A program made the translations under genes and the position numbers. A stretch of DNA of 64,000 nt from Microbacterium limosum (lineage in GTDB: Bacteria; Actinomycetota; Actinomycetes; Actinomycetales; Microbacteriaceae): assembly GCF_036324365.1 (NCBI RefSeq), contig NZ_CP137080.1, forward strand, positions 1,550,001 through 1,614,000. The letters run 5' to 3'. The notes beneath the pieces were generated by a model. It saw nothing but the letters and a program-made list of their open reading frames with translations. It ran no database searches and was not told the DNA's origin. The stretch's first letter is position 1, and each line of letters starts with the position of its first letter. This document shows positions 19,155 through 27,792 of this stretch, piece after piece.

Positions 19155-19847
19155 ATGACTCACCAGATCGTGATCCTCGCCGCGGGCATGGGCTCGCGGC
19201 TGGGCCGCAGCCTGCCCAAGCCCCTCACCGCGCTCAGCGACGGCCGCAGCATCATGCGTCAGCAGCACGACAACATCCGCGCCGCCTTCGGCGACGATGC
19301 GCGCATCACGACCGTCGTGGGATATCGCGCCGAGACCATCGTCGAGGCGTTCCCTGACGTCGATTACGTCTACAACGACCGGTACGACCAGACGAACACG
19401 TCGAAGTCGCTGCTGCGAGCCCTCAAGGCGACGGGCCGGGCCGGCGTGCTCTGGATGAACGGCGACGTCGTGTTCGACCCCCGCGTGCTCGGCCGCGCCG
19501 TCGACCTCATCGAGCGCGAGCAGTCGTTCGTCACCGTCAACACCGCGAAGGTGAGCGACGAAGAGGTCAAGTACACGGTCGATGACCGCGGTCTCATCAG
19601 CGCGCTGTCGAAGACCGTTCGCGGCGGGATCGGTGAAGCCGTCGGCATCAACTACATCGCCGCGGCAGACAAGAAGACCCTCATCCAGCAGCTGGGCCGC
19701 GTCGACGACCAGGACTACTTCGAGCGCGGTCTCGAGTTCGCCATCATCGAGAACGGTCTGCGCCTGCAGCCCCTCGACATCTCCGATCTGTACGCGGTCG
19801 AGGTCGACTTCGCGGAAGACCTGGAGCGGGCGAACCAGTACGTCTGA
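19155..19847 (+). CDS. NTP-transferase (sugar or choline phosphate nucleotidyltransferase type)
   Basis: 230 residues with ribosome site AGGAG seven bases upstream. The N-terminal signature ILAAGMGSRLGRSLPKPLTAL and the metal-binding NGDVVFDP show a nucleotidyltransferase that activates a phosphorylated sugar or alcohol with NTP. The size and YNDRYDQTNTSKSLLRAL stretch resemble LicC/GCD1-like members. It begins the surface-polymer cluster and probably supplies an activated precursor. The 261-bp gap before it (18894-19154) holds a small inverted repeat, GAACCG-CAA-CGGTTC, at 19097-19111; I see no gene there. Confidence 0.8.
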   Translation: MTHQIVILAAGMGSRLGRSLPKPLTALSDGRSIMRQQHDNIRAAFGDDARITTVVGYRAETIVEAFPDVDYVYNDRYDQTNTSKSLLRALKATGRAGVLWMNGDVVFDPRVLGRAVDLIEREQSFVTVNTAKVSDEEVKYTVDDRGLISALSKTVRGGIGEAVGINYIAAADKKTLIQQLGRVDDQDYFERGLEFAIIENGLRLQPLDISDLYAVEVDFAEDLERANQYV

Positions 19848-19875
19848 TGGATGCCGCCGAGATCCGTCGACACCC

Positions 19876-20817
19876 ATGAGTGACGAGATCCACCGCATCC
19901 ACTCGCTGCCCCACGGAGCGGCGTGGGAGGGCGGTCTGCCCCCGGTCGGCTCCGCCGAGCATCCGCTCATGATCCGTGCGCTGGATCGGGTGCTCGCGAT
20001 ACAGCGACCGGTCGTCGTGGCGCACATCCGCAGCATCCGGCTCCGGCACCCCGGCGCCGGCCCGGCTCAGATCATCACGATGCTGGAGCGGCGCTATCTC
20101 GCCGCCGTCACGACGGGCGGCGCGGCGGTCGGCGCGACCGCCGTCGTGCCCGGCATCGGAACAGGCATCACGTTGGCGCTGTCCGGTGTCGAGACGGTCG
20201 GCTTCCTCGAGTCGACGACCCTCTTCGCGCAATCCGTCGCCGAGGTGCACGGCATCGCCGTCTCCGACCCCGACCGGGCGCGCGCACTCGTGCTCACCCT
20301 CATGCTCGGCAAGGAGGGCGTCGACCTCGTCGCGCAGCTCGCCGGACAGGCGTCGGGCCGTGGCGCGAGCCGCTCGGCCTACTGGGGCGAGATGGTCACG
20401 AAGACCCTACCGCGCGCGGCCATGGGGCCCCTCGTCGATCGCCTCAAGGGGGCGTTCATCCGCCAGTTCGCGGCGCGCGGCGGCGCGTCGTGGCTCGGCA
20501 AAGCCCTTCCCTTCGGCGTGGGCGCCGCCGTCGGAGCGGCGGGAAACCACATCCTGGGCCGGCGCGTGCTCACGGGTTCACGCCGGGCGTTCGGTGCTCC
20601 CCCGATCGCCCTGCCCGAGGACCTCGAGCCGCGCCCGGGGGCCCAGCGCGCAGAACGCGCCGCCCTGTCCTCCCTCCGCCGCGCCGGCGGCGCGATGACA
20701 GGGGGCGCAACGGCGGCGGCGCGCGGCATCGGGCGGGCGGGGCGCCGGGTGGGCGGCGTCGCGGACACGCTGCGTCGGAGCCCCCGCGCGATCGCACCGC
20801 CCGACGACGACGACTGA
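19876..20817 (+). CDS. EcsC-like hypothetical protein
   Basis: 313 residues from ATG 19876. The central part (about residues 75-130) has small, hydrophobic glycine-rich helices (GGAAVGATAVVPGIGTGITL followed by LESTTLFAQSVAEVHGI) that resemble EcsC-type proteins. The C-terminus is Arg/Ala-rich with a final DDDD. It is preceded by 28 bp after the nucleotidyltransferase gene, so the two are probably cotranscribed. Function unknown; the EcsC assignment is from memory of the family pattern. Confidence 0.55.
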   Translation: MSDEIHRIHSLPHGAAWEGGLPPVGSAEHPLMIRALDRVLAIQRPVVVAHIRSIRLRHPGAGPAQIITMLERRYLAAVTTGGAAVGATAVVPGIGTGITLALSGVETVGFLESTTLFAQSVAEVHGIAVSDPDRARALVLTLMLGKEGVDLVAQLAGQASGRGASRSAYWGEMVTKTLPRAAMGPLVDRLKGAFIRQFAARGGASWLGKALPFGVGAAVGAAGNHILGRRVLTGSRRAFGAPPIALPEDLEPRPGAQRAERAALSSLRRAGGAMTGGATAAARGIGRAGRRVGGVADTLRRSPRAIAPPDDDD

Positions 20818-20844
20818 CCAGGCCGCTGCGACTCCCCGCCCCCG

Positions 20845-22128
20845 CTAGGAGATCGTCGTCTCGTCGAGCTCGGCTTCCTCGGGCTCCTCATCGTCGCCGC
20901 GCCGCGCAGCGCCGTCGTGCCACGACTCCCACTCCCGCATGAGGGATTCGACCGCCGCGTGGAACTTCGCCGTGGCTGCCCCCGGCGCCGGGTCGCCGAA
21001 GTAGCGCCGCACCCACTCCGCGAGTCGACGTGTGCTCTCGGGATCCGCGACAACCCGCTCGACCTCCTCGGTCACACGCCCCGCGGCCTCCGCGGTGAGC
21101 CACTCGCAGTCCGAGAGGTATCCGTGCGTGTCGATCACGGCCTCCTCGTCGACCGGCCGCGTGATGAGCAGTGGCTTGCCTGCGGCGAGACGGTCGTAGA
21201 CCATCGCCGAGATGTCGACGATTGCGACGTCGGCCGCAGAAAGCTGCCATCCGAGCTCTGGGCCGTCATCGAACACGTGCTGAGCGCGCGGGTCGGCCGC
21301 ATTCGCGGCCCGAAGCGCGGCGATGATGCGGCGATTCGCCTCGCCGTACTCGCTGTCGACGACGCCGCTGCGCGGGTGCGGGCGGTAGATCACGCGGTGC
21401 CTGCCCGATGCGAGAAGGGGCGCGACGAGCGCCTCGCCGTGGCTGCGGATGGAGCCGTAGTGGGCCGAGGGCCGATCACCCTCCCAGGTGGGCGCGTAGA
21501 GCACCACCGTTCGGTCATCGGGCGTGTAGGGGGGCGTACCCGAGTAGTGGTCGGCCTGGGGCCGTCCGATCTCGATCGCGCGGCGGTCGAAGTCGTAGTC
21601 CCAGAGCACGCGCTCGAGCCGGTCGCGGGCCGCCTGCCCCGCGATGAAGGCGAAGTCGTAGGCCTTGTACTGATTCGTGGTCATGTACATCTTGTCGGAC
21701 TCGCCATGGTTGATGAACACGTGCCACCGGCGTCCGTAGCGGAACATCTGGAAGTTCCGCGTGTTCTGGTTCACGTAGAACACCACGCGGATGTCCTGGC
21801 TCTGGATGGCCCGCTCGAGGTCTCGCACCGTCGGCACGAACGCGACCGGCAGGGCATCGTCGGCCAGCAGGGCCCGCGCACCCGTCGCGGAGCGCGCCAG
21901 GACGACGACGGGCCAGCGCGCGGCCAGCTCCTGGAGCGGCTTGTACCACTGCCGCATCTGGTACATGTTCACCTCGCCGTCGGCGAAGTACACGGCGATC
22001 CGATAGCGGTTCGACGGATGCGGGGGCGTGTGCGCGAGGGTCTGACGGACGCTGCGCACGGCCGACCGCGCCGCCACCGCCTTCCTCAGCAGCGCAGCCG
22101 CCTTGCGTGCATCCGACACGATTCCCAT
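20845..22128 (-). CDS. CDP-glycerol glycerophosphotransferase family protein
   Basis: 427 residues. C-terminal half with NDP-binding features of the TagB/TagF family: VLYAPTWEGDR, RVIYRPHPRSG and VAIVDISAMVYDRLAAGKPLL. The catalytic-His region appears as WHVFINHGESDKM. Members polymerise or prime glycerol-phosphate (or ribitol-phosphate) chains on the cytoplasmic face. The first 45 residues are basic and may contact the membrane. The acidic tail (DDEEPEEAELDE) is unusual. It faces the GT2 gene divergently across a 49-bp gap. Confidence 0.8.
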   Translation of the reverse strand: MGIVSDARKAAALLRKAVAARSAVRSVRQTLAHTPPHPSNRYRIAVYFADGEVNMYQMRQWYKPLQELAARWPVVVLARSATGARALLADDALPVAFVPTVRDLERAIQSQDIRVVFYVNQNTRNFQMFRYGRRWHVFINHGESDKMYMTTNQYKAYDFAFIAGQAARDRLERVLWDYDFDRRAIEIGRPQADHYSGTPPYTPDDRTVVLYAPTWEGDRPSAHYGSIRSHGEALVAPLLASGRHRVIYRPHPRSGVVDSEYGEANRRIIAALRAANAADPRAQHVFDDGPELGWQLSAADVAIVDISAMVYDRLAAGKPLLITRPVDEEAVIDTHGYLSDCEWLTAEAAGRVTEEVERVVADPESTRRLAEWVRRYFGDPAPGAATAKFHAAVESLMREWESWHDGAARRGDDEEPEEAELDETTIS

Positions 22129-22177
22129 CCCTCCACCCTACCGACGGCCATCTCCGCTCCCGTGGGATGATCGATCG

Positions 22178-23287
22178 ATGCATGAGCCCGGGACGACACG
22201 GCGGCCGCCGCGACGACGCGACGCACCCGTCGTGCCTCCGGGCGCGGGCGTGTCGTACGTCATGCCCGTTCTGAACGAGCGGAACTACCTCGAAGCCGCC
22301 GTGCGCACCGTGCTGACGCAACAGCTCGACGGCCCCGCCGAGGCGATCCTGGCGCTCGGGCCATCGACGGACGGCACCACCGAGCTGGCGAGGACGCTCG
22401 CGGCCGCAGACCCCCGGATCACCCTCGTGGACAACCCGGAAGCGGACATTCCGCGCGGCCTGAACCTCGCGATCGCCGCCAGCCGTTACCCGACGATCGT
22501 CCGCGTCGACGCCCACTCCGAGCTGGCCCCGGACTACACCCGCCGTGCCCTGCGCACGCTGGAGCGCACGCGAGCCGCCAACGTCGGCGGAGTCATGCGT
22601 GCGGACGGCCGTACGCCCTTCCAACGGGCTGTCGCCCGCGCCTACAACTCGCCCATCGGTCTCGGCGGAGGCGCCTATCACGGCGGTACGCGAGAGGGCG
22701 AGGCCGAATCGGCCTACCTCGGAGTGATGCGCAGAGCGGTGCTCGACGAGGTCGGCCTGTTCGACGAGTCGATCCGACGCGGCGAGGACTGGGAGCTGAA
22801 CCTCCGTATCCGGGCGGCCGGCTACACGGTGTGGTTCGACCCGACGCTCGCCGTGACGTATTGGCCCCGCGAGAGCTGGGCGCGCCTGGCCCGCCAGTTC
22901 CGTGCCACCGGGTCGTGGCGCGGCGAGCTGGTACGACGGTACGGCCGGCGCAACTCGCTCCGTTTCTTCGCACCCCCCGCGCTGGTCATCACGATCGCGC
23001 TCTCGCTGGTCGTCGCAACGCTCCAGGCAACACGGGTGCTGACGGGATGGATCGCGCTGGCCGCGAGCATCGTGTACCTGCCACTCGCGGCGTATGCCGC
23101 CCTGGTGGCCGTCGTGGCGGTCGGTCCCGGCGGCGGGCGGGGCCTGCGCGACAAGCTCTGGACGCTCGCCGTGCTGCCCACGATGCACATCGCCTGGGGC
23201 GCCGGCTTCCTGCTCGGGCTCGCCCGGGGGGCTCACGACACGATCGACACGTCGCGCATCGGCGACCGGAACACACCGCTTCCCTGA
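22178..23287 (+). CDS. Glycosyltransferase family 2
   Basis: 369 residues from ATG 22178. GT-A fold signatures are VSYVMPVLNERNYLEAAVRTVL, the metal-binding variant VRVDAHSE and the acceptor loop GEDWELNLRIRAAGY. Three hydrophobic segments in the last 100 residues anchor it in the membrane. Such enzymes transfer a sugar from an NDP-sugar to a lipid-linked polymer. The neighbouring CDP-glycerol transferases suggest it builds or decorates a teichoic-acid-like polymer. The donor is not known. Confidence 0.85.
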   Translation: MHEPGTTRRPPRRRDAPVVPPGAGVSYVMPVLNERNYLEAAVRTVLTQQLDGPAEAILALGPSTDGTTELARTLAAADPRITLVDNPEADIPRGLNLAIAASRYPTIVRVDAHSELAPDYTRRALRTLERTRAANVGGVMRADGRTPFQRAVARAYNSPIGLGGGAYHGGTREGEAESAYLGVMRRAVLDEVGLFDESIRRGEDWELNLRIRAAGYTVWFDPTLAVTYWPRESWARLARQFRATGSWRGELVRRYGRRNSLRFFAPPALVITIALSLVVATLQATRVLTGWIALAASIVYLPLAAYAALVAVVAVGPGGGRGLRDKLWTLAVLPTMHIAWGAGFLLGLARGAHDTIDTSRIGDRNTPLP

Positions 23288-23338
23288 CCCGCCGCCGCCC
23301 GTCGCCGCTCCCGCCTCGACAAGGCGCAGATGGAGCCG

Positions 23339-24814
23339 TCAGCCGCGGAGGAGACCCTGATCGCGGAGACGCGCGACGACCCGCTCGGCGGCGCGCCCGT
23401 CGTCCCGGGCGTTGAACACCGCACGCCACGCGTCGTATCGCGCGGAGAAGACCTCGGTGACGGCGGGATCCGTCAGAGCGTCGACGAGCTCGCCGTGCGT
23501 GCTGACGACCGGTCCCGGTGCGCGCTCGGCGAGATCGAAGTAGAAGCCCCTCAGCCGCCCGCGGTAGTGGTCCAGATCAGGAGCGAAGAAGTAGATCGGC
23601 TTGCCGGTGACCGAGTAGTCGAACATCACGGACGAGTAGTCGGTGATGAGCGCATCGGACGCGAGGACGAGGCGTGAGACATCGGGATACCCGGTGACGT
23701 CGATGACGCGAGGACCCGCCACGTCGCTGCCGGGCAGGAGCGTGCGGGAATGCCCGCGCACGAGGACGACGGCATCGGCATCCTCTGCCAGCCGCTGCGG
23801 GTCCAGGAAGTCGACGATCAGCTCGCGGTCGTCGCGCCACGTCGGGGCGTAGAGAAGCACGCGCTCCCCGTCGCCGATCCCGAGCCCGCGCCTGACCGCG
23901 GCGGCCGGCCCCCTCGCGCCGGAACCGCCCGGCCCGTGGGTCGTCAGGACGTCGTTGCGCGGGTAGCCCTCCACCCAGATGGGACGCCGGAGGAACGCGT
24001 AGGCCTTCCGCAGGATCCGCGCCGCATAGGGATTCTGCGCGAGCAGGATGCTCCACCGCCGGGATTCCCTCACCACGGCGGCCATCCGCCGGGGATCGAA
24101 CCCGGGGCGGTGCAACGCGAGTCGCTTGAGCGGCGTCCCGTGCCACGTCTGCAGCACGTGCTGCCCAGGACGGGCCCGGAAGCCGTGCCGCAGCCAGTCG
24201 TTGACCACCAGCAGCCGGGACGTCGCCCGCGCCCGCCACCACGACGCGGAGCCTTCCACCAGCGCCGTGGCGCCCTCGGGGACGGCCACGGAGAGGTCGA
24301 CCACGCTCCAGTAGCGCGGTACGTGCGGCGCCACGCGCGCGATCTCCCGGTCCAGCGCGAGGGGGTTGCACGACGCATTGCGACCGTAGAAGCTCTCGAA
24401 GAACACGGCATCCTCGAGCGGTTCCCCCGCGGCCGCGCGGCGCGCCGCGACGGCTGCCGGGCCCTGGGGGGCGAGCTCGTCCGGATCCTGGGGCGGACCC
24501 ACCTCCACCACCCCGCTGCCGCCGTCGAAGGACGCGCGCAGCATCTCGAAGCCCTGGGTCTCGAGCGAGTCGCGGGGCGCCTCCGCACCGTCCACCACGA
24601 GGCGGTACCGTCCCGAGGGCACGGGAAGCGACGGGTTGCCCCACCGGCGCGTGTGCAGCACCAGACGCGCCCGCCACGTCTTGCCGCCTCCGGTCAGCAC
24701 CGCGTCGATGCGCGCGCGTGCGCCCTCGAGGCTCACGGCGGAGGGTCGCTCCCCCGCACCCGTCAGCTCCAGCGAGGGGACACCGTCCCGAGTGGTGAAC
24801 GAGACGGTCGTCAT
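23339..24814 (-). CDS. CDP-glycerol glycerophosphotransferase family protein with N-terminal beta domain
   Basis: 491 residues. The C-terminal 340 residues are the PF04464-type transferase: VLQTWHGTPLKRLALHRPGF with the catalytic His, VLLYAPTWRDDRELIVDF, VVLVRGHSRTL and SDALITDYSSVMFDYSVTGK. The first 110 residues have a repeated beta pattern (MTTVSFTTRDGVPSLELTG... WRARLVLHTRRWG) with no named domain I can recognise. Its ATG overlaps the stop of the upstream paralogue (ATGA), so the two are coupled. Likely a teichoic-acid or related polymer transferase. Confidence 0.88.
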   Translation of the reverse strand: MTTVSFTTRDGVPSLELTGAGERPSAVSLEGARARIDAVLTGGGKTWRARLVLHTRRWGNPSLPVPSGRYRLVVDGAEAPRDSLETQGFEMLRASFDGGSGVVEVGPPQDPDELAPQGPAAVAARRAAAGEPLEDAVFFESFYGRNASCNPLALDREIARVAPHVPRYWSVVDLSVAVPEGATALVEGSASWWRARATSRLLVVNDWLRHGFRARPGQHVLQTWHGTPLKRLALHRPGFDPRRMAAVVRESRRWSILLAQNPYAARILRKAYAFLRRPIWVEGYPRNDVLTTHGPGGSGARGPAAAVRRGLGIGDGERVLLYAPTWRDDRELIVDFLDPQRLAEDADAVVLVRGHSRTLLPGSDVAGPRVIDVTGYPDVSRLVLASDALITDYSSVMFDYSVTGKPIYFFAPDLDHYRGRLRGFYFDLAERAPGPVVSTHGELVDALTDPAVTEVFSARYDAWRAVFNARDDGRAAERVVARLRDQGLLRG

Positions 24815-26088
24815 GGTGTCCTCTCCGCAGCGGCGGGACGCGTCGTGGCGAGCGGTTCCCGTCTCAGGATGGCACGGTGGACGCGCTCGGCGTTCCGACC
24901 GTCTCGATAGGCGTGCACCTTTTCGCTGAGCTCCGCCGACCGGCGCGCGCGACGCTCCCATTCGGCGCTGTCGACGAGCAGCGCGCGCAACTGGTCGGCG
25001 GTCTCGTCCCAATCGCGTGCGCAGTCCGTGCCCGCGACATCCTCGTACCTGCCGTAGAAGCCGCGGTCGCGTGCGTATTCGCGGACGTCGGGCGCCAGGT
25101 ACACGACGGGGAGCCCGAGCAGCCCCGCGTCGAACGCGAGAGAGGAGTAGTCGGTCACCAGCGCGTCGAATGCCGGCAGCACCGGCGTCACATCCCTCAC
25201 CACGTCGGCACCGAGCGCCCGGATCCGCGGCGAGGGGACGGCGGGGCGGTACTCCCCCGCCCCCAGCGGGTGGGAGCGGATGCACAGCAGCGCGTCCTGC
25301 TCGTCGAGAAGGCGGGAAAGGCGCGACCATTGGTCCGGCGAGGGTATCGCGGGGTCCGGCGCGCCGTCGCGCCAGGTGGGCGCGTACAGCACGAGACGTG
25401 TCGCCGGGGTCGGGAGGTCGCCGATCGCGGCCCGGAGCGTCGCCGCCGCGGCGCGACGGCGCTCGGAGACGTCGCCCCGCGAGAGCACGTCCGTGCGCGG
25501 CTCCCCGGTCACCGGAACCTGCGCATCCGTGAGGGTGAACGCCGACTCGAGGCGACCGCGCACGAGGTGGGATGCCGCGGGAAGGAGGTCTATCTGGGAC
25601 GTCGTGGCGCGGTAGAGCGCGCCGATCAGGCGGCGGAGGGCCCGGGAGTCGGGCAGCAGGGAGCTTCGCACCGTGGCGGGCGAATCGGCGCCGATGCGCT
25701 TGAGGGGGATGCCGTGCCACAGCTGCACGACGAACGCTCCTCCCACCGCATACCGGTTGACGTCACCGAAGCCGTGGGTGACGACGATGACCCGCGCCCG
25801 CGCGGTCGCCCAGAACCCGCGCAGGGAGACCGCGGGAACGTGCGGGATGCCGAGGGCGTCCGCCTCCGCCGCGTCGCGAGCGGAACCGGTCAGCCAGATC
25901 GAGCTCCGCGTCTGCGGGGCGGCGACGCGCCAGAGAGCGAGCGCCCCATCCGCGACGCCGACGCCGCAGCCGAAGACCCAGCGCCCACGCGCACGCGGGA
26001 TGACGAGGGTTGCGAGATGGCCCAACACGTAGAGCGGGATGCGGACGAGCTTGGCGACGTTTCCCGCGCCGAACGAGAATGGCGCCAC
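24811..26088 (-). CDS. CDP-glycerol glycerophosphotransferase family protein
   Basis: 425 residues from GTG 26088, chosen because GGAGAGGAGG lies just upstream; the open frame runs 18 codons further. Motifs are VVQLWHGIPLKRIG, LVLYAPTWRDGAPDP, LLCIRSHPLG and FDALVTDYSSLAFDAGLLGLPVVYLAPD. It is a paralogue of the next gene without the N-terminal beta domain. The N-terminal hydrophobic stretch (LVRIPLYVLGHLATLVIP) suggests membrane association. It is the first gene of a two-gene unit. Confidence 0.88.
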   Translation of the reverse strand: MAPFSFGAGNVAKLVRIPLYVLGHLATLVIPRARGRWVFGCGVGVADGALALWRVAAPQTRSSIWLTGSARDAAEADALGIPHVPAVSLRGFWATARARVIVVTHGFGDVNRYAVGGAFVVQLWHGIPLKRIGADSPATVRSSLLPDSRALRRLIGALYRATTSQIDLLPAASHLVRGRLESAFTLTDAQVPVTGEPRTDVLSRGDVSERRRAAAATLRAAIGDLPTPATRLVLYAPTWRDGAPDPAIPSPDQWSRLSRLLDEQDALLCIRSHPLGAGEYRPAVPSPRIRALGADVVRDVTPVLPAFDALVTDYSSLAFDAGLLGLPVVYLAPDVREYARDRGFYGRYEDVAGTDCARDWDETADQLRALLVDSAEWERRARRSAELSEKVHAYRDGRNAERVHRAILRREPLATTRPAAAERTP

Positions 26089-26140
26089 GATCCCTCCTCT
26101 CCGGGCGAGCCTATCGCGCGATGGCGTCTCCTCGCGGCGC

Positions 26141-26181
26141 ACGACGAAGCGCCCCGCGAGGTGTGCGGGGCGCTTCGTCGT
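26141..26181. terminator. Strong hairpin terminator after the HtrA-type gene
   Basis: A perfect 17-bp stem (26141-26157 with 26165-26181) and a seven-base loop. It lies 12 bp past the protease stop and before the start region of the glycerophosphotransferase pair, so it ends the protease transcript. No T-run is present on either side. Confidence 0.8.
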
Positions 26182-26192
26182 GCGTCGTCGTG

Positions 26193-27656
26193 TCAGTCGA
26201 GCGCGCCGAGTGTCGCCTCGACGGTCTTCTCAGCGCCATCCCGGACGAAGGTGACGGTCACCTCGGCACCGGCCGCCTCGGCCCGGACGAGCGCCGTCAG
26301 ATCGATCGAATCGGCCACCGGGACGCCGTTGAGCGCCGTCACGATGTCGCCGGCCCGCAGACCCGCCTGCTCGGCCGCGCCGCCTTCGGTCACGGAGTCG
26401 ACGTAGGCCCCGGAGATCTCGGCGTCCTCCACCGCCGCGGCGGACAGGACGGTCGCCCCGAGGAGGCCGTGCGTGGCCTCGCCGTCCTCGATGATCTCGT
26501 CGGTGACGCGCTGGACGATGTTCGACGGGATCGAGAAGCCGACGCCGATCGATCCCGAGCCGGACGACGAACCCGCCGTGGCGATGGCGACGTTGATCCC
26601 GATCAGAGCGCCGTCGCTGTCGACGAGGGCGCCTCCGGAGTTGCCGGGATTGATCGCCGCGTCGGTCTGGATGACCGAGATCTTGATCGTTTCGCCCGCT
26701 CCGGTGCGCTGCTGCTGGCCGGGGATGTCGAACTGGAACGGGCTCTGCGACTGCCCGTCCTCCTCGTCCTCCTCGGCATCGCCGCGGGACTCGGGCACGG
26801 CGGCGGAGGCGATTTCGATGCTGCGGTTCAGGGCGCTCACGATGCCCGTCGTGACGGTGTTCGACAGGCCCAGGGGTGCGCCGACGGCCACCGTCTGATC
26901 GCCCACGTTCAGCTCGCTGGAATCGGCGAACTCGATCGGCTGCAGGCCCTCGGCATCCACCAGCTTGATCACCGCGAGGTCGTACATCGGGTCGGTCCCC
27001 ACGACCTCCGCGTCGAAGATGCGACCATCCGAGGTCGTGACGCGGATCGTCGGGTCGTCCGCAGCACCGTCGAGGGTGATGACGTGCGTGTTGGTGACGA
27101 CATAGCCGTCCTCGCTGAGGATGACACCGGAGCCGCTTCCGCCCGAGCTGCCGTAAGTTACCTCGATCGTCACGACGCTCGGAAGGACCTTGGCGGCGAT
27201 CGCCGTCGCCTCCGTCACGTCTTCCGTGTTGTTGATCGTGACGGCACCTCCCCCGGTGGCCACGGTCGTCGCGGGCTGATTCCACAGCTGCGATCCGGCA
27301 TACGCGCCGCCGAGCCCCGCGGCGCCGCCAACGAGCGCGGCGGCCACGATGAGTCCCGCGACCTTCGCTGCGCCCGAGGCGCGTCGCGGCGGCGCGGCGG
27401 CGGGGCCGAACGAACCGGAGAGGGGAACGGTGGGCTGGGTGGGATTCGTCGCGGCCTGAGGCGGCAGCGGCGGACGCTCGGGGTAGGCGGTGCCGGAGTA
27501 GGGCGCAGCCGGAGCGGTCGGGGCCGCGTTCGCGTGCGCCGAGGCAGGCACTCGCTCCGCGTCTGTGGCGCCGGCGCCCTGCTCCTCGTGCGCGGCGGGC
27601 TGTGTCGTGTCGTGGTGGTCGTCGTCGTCGGGGCGGACGCCCAAGTTCTCGCTCAT
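26193..27656 (-). CDS. HtrA/DegP-type serine protease with PDZ domain
   Basis: 487 residues from ATG 27656 with AAGGAG upstream. An N-terminal cytoplasmic, Pro/Ala-rich region of about 90 residues is followed by one membrane helix (AAKVAGLIVAAALVGGAAGL). The trypsin-like domain holds the triad: His in VTNTHVITLDG, Asp in DPMYDLAVIKL, Ser in NPGNSGGALVDS. A PDZ domain (GLRAGDIVTALNGVPV) closes the protein. An acidic insertion (SRGDAEEDEEDGQSQSP) lies before the Ser motif. The protease faces outside the cell and degrades or refolds damaged proteins, as PepD/HtrA do in actinobacteria. Confidence 0.92.
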   Translation of the reverse strand: MSENLGVRPDDDDHHDTTQPAAHEEQGAGATDAERVPASAHANAAPTAPAAPYSGTAYPERPPLPPQAATNPTQPTVPLSGSFGPAAAPPRRASGAAKVAGLIVAAALVGGAAGLGGAYAGSQLWNQPATTVATGGGAVTINNTEDVTEATAIAAKVLPSVVTIEVTYGSSGGSGSGVILSEDGYVVTNTHVITLDGAADDPTIRVTTSDGRIFDAEVVGTDPMYDLAVIKLVDAEGLQPIEFADSSELNVGDQTVAVGAPLGLSNTVTTGIVSALNRSIEIASAAVPESRGDAEEDEEDGQSQSPFQFDIPGQQQRTGAGETIKISVIQTDAAINPGNSGGALVDSDGALIGINVAIATAGSSSGSGSIGVGFSIPSNIVQRVTDEIIEDGEATHGLLGATVLSAAAVEDAEISGAYVDSVTEGGAAEQAGLRAGDIVTALNGVPVADSIDLTALVRAEAAGAEVTVTFVRDGAEKTVEATLGALD

Positions 27657-27792
27657 CGATGCTCCTTCGTCCAAAGCCCTCTCACCATCCCGCGCGATCC
27701 TGTGGGATTCTTATGACGCCGCCCCATTTCGGCTATGCGTACGCGTTGGCCTGGCCTTGAGCGCGGCCCGACGGACCGGAAAGGCGGGCGAT

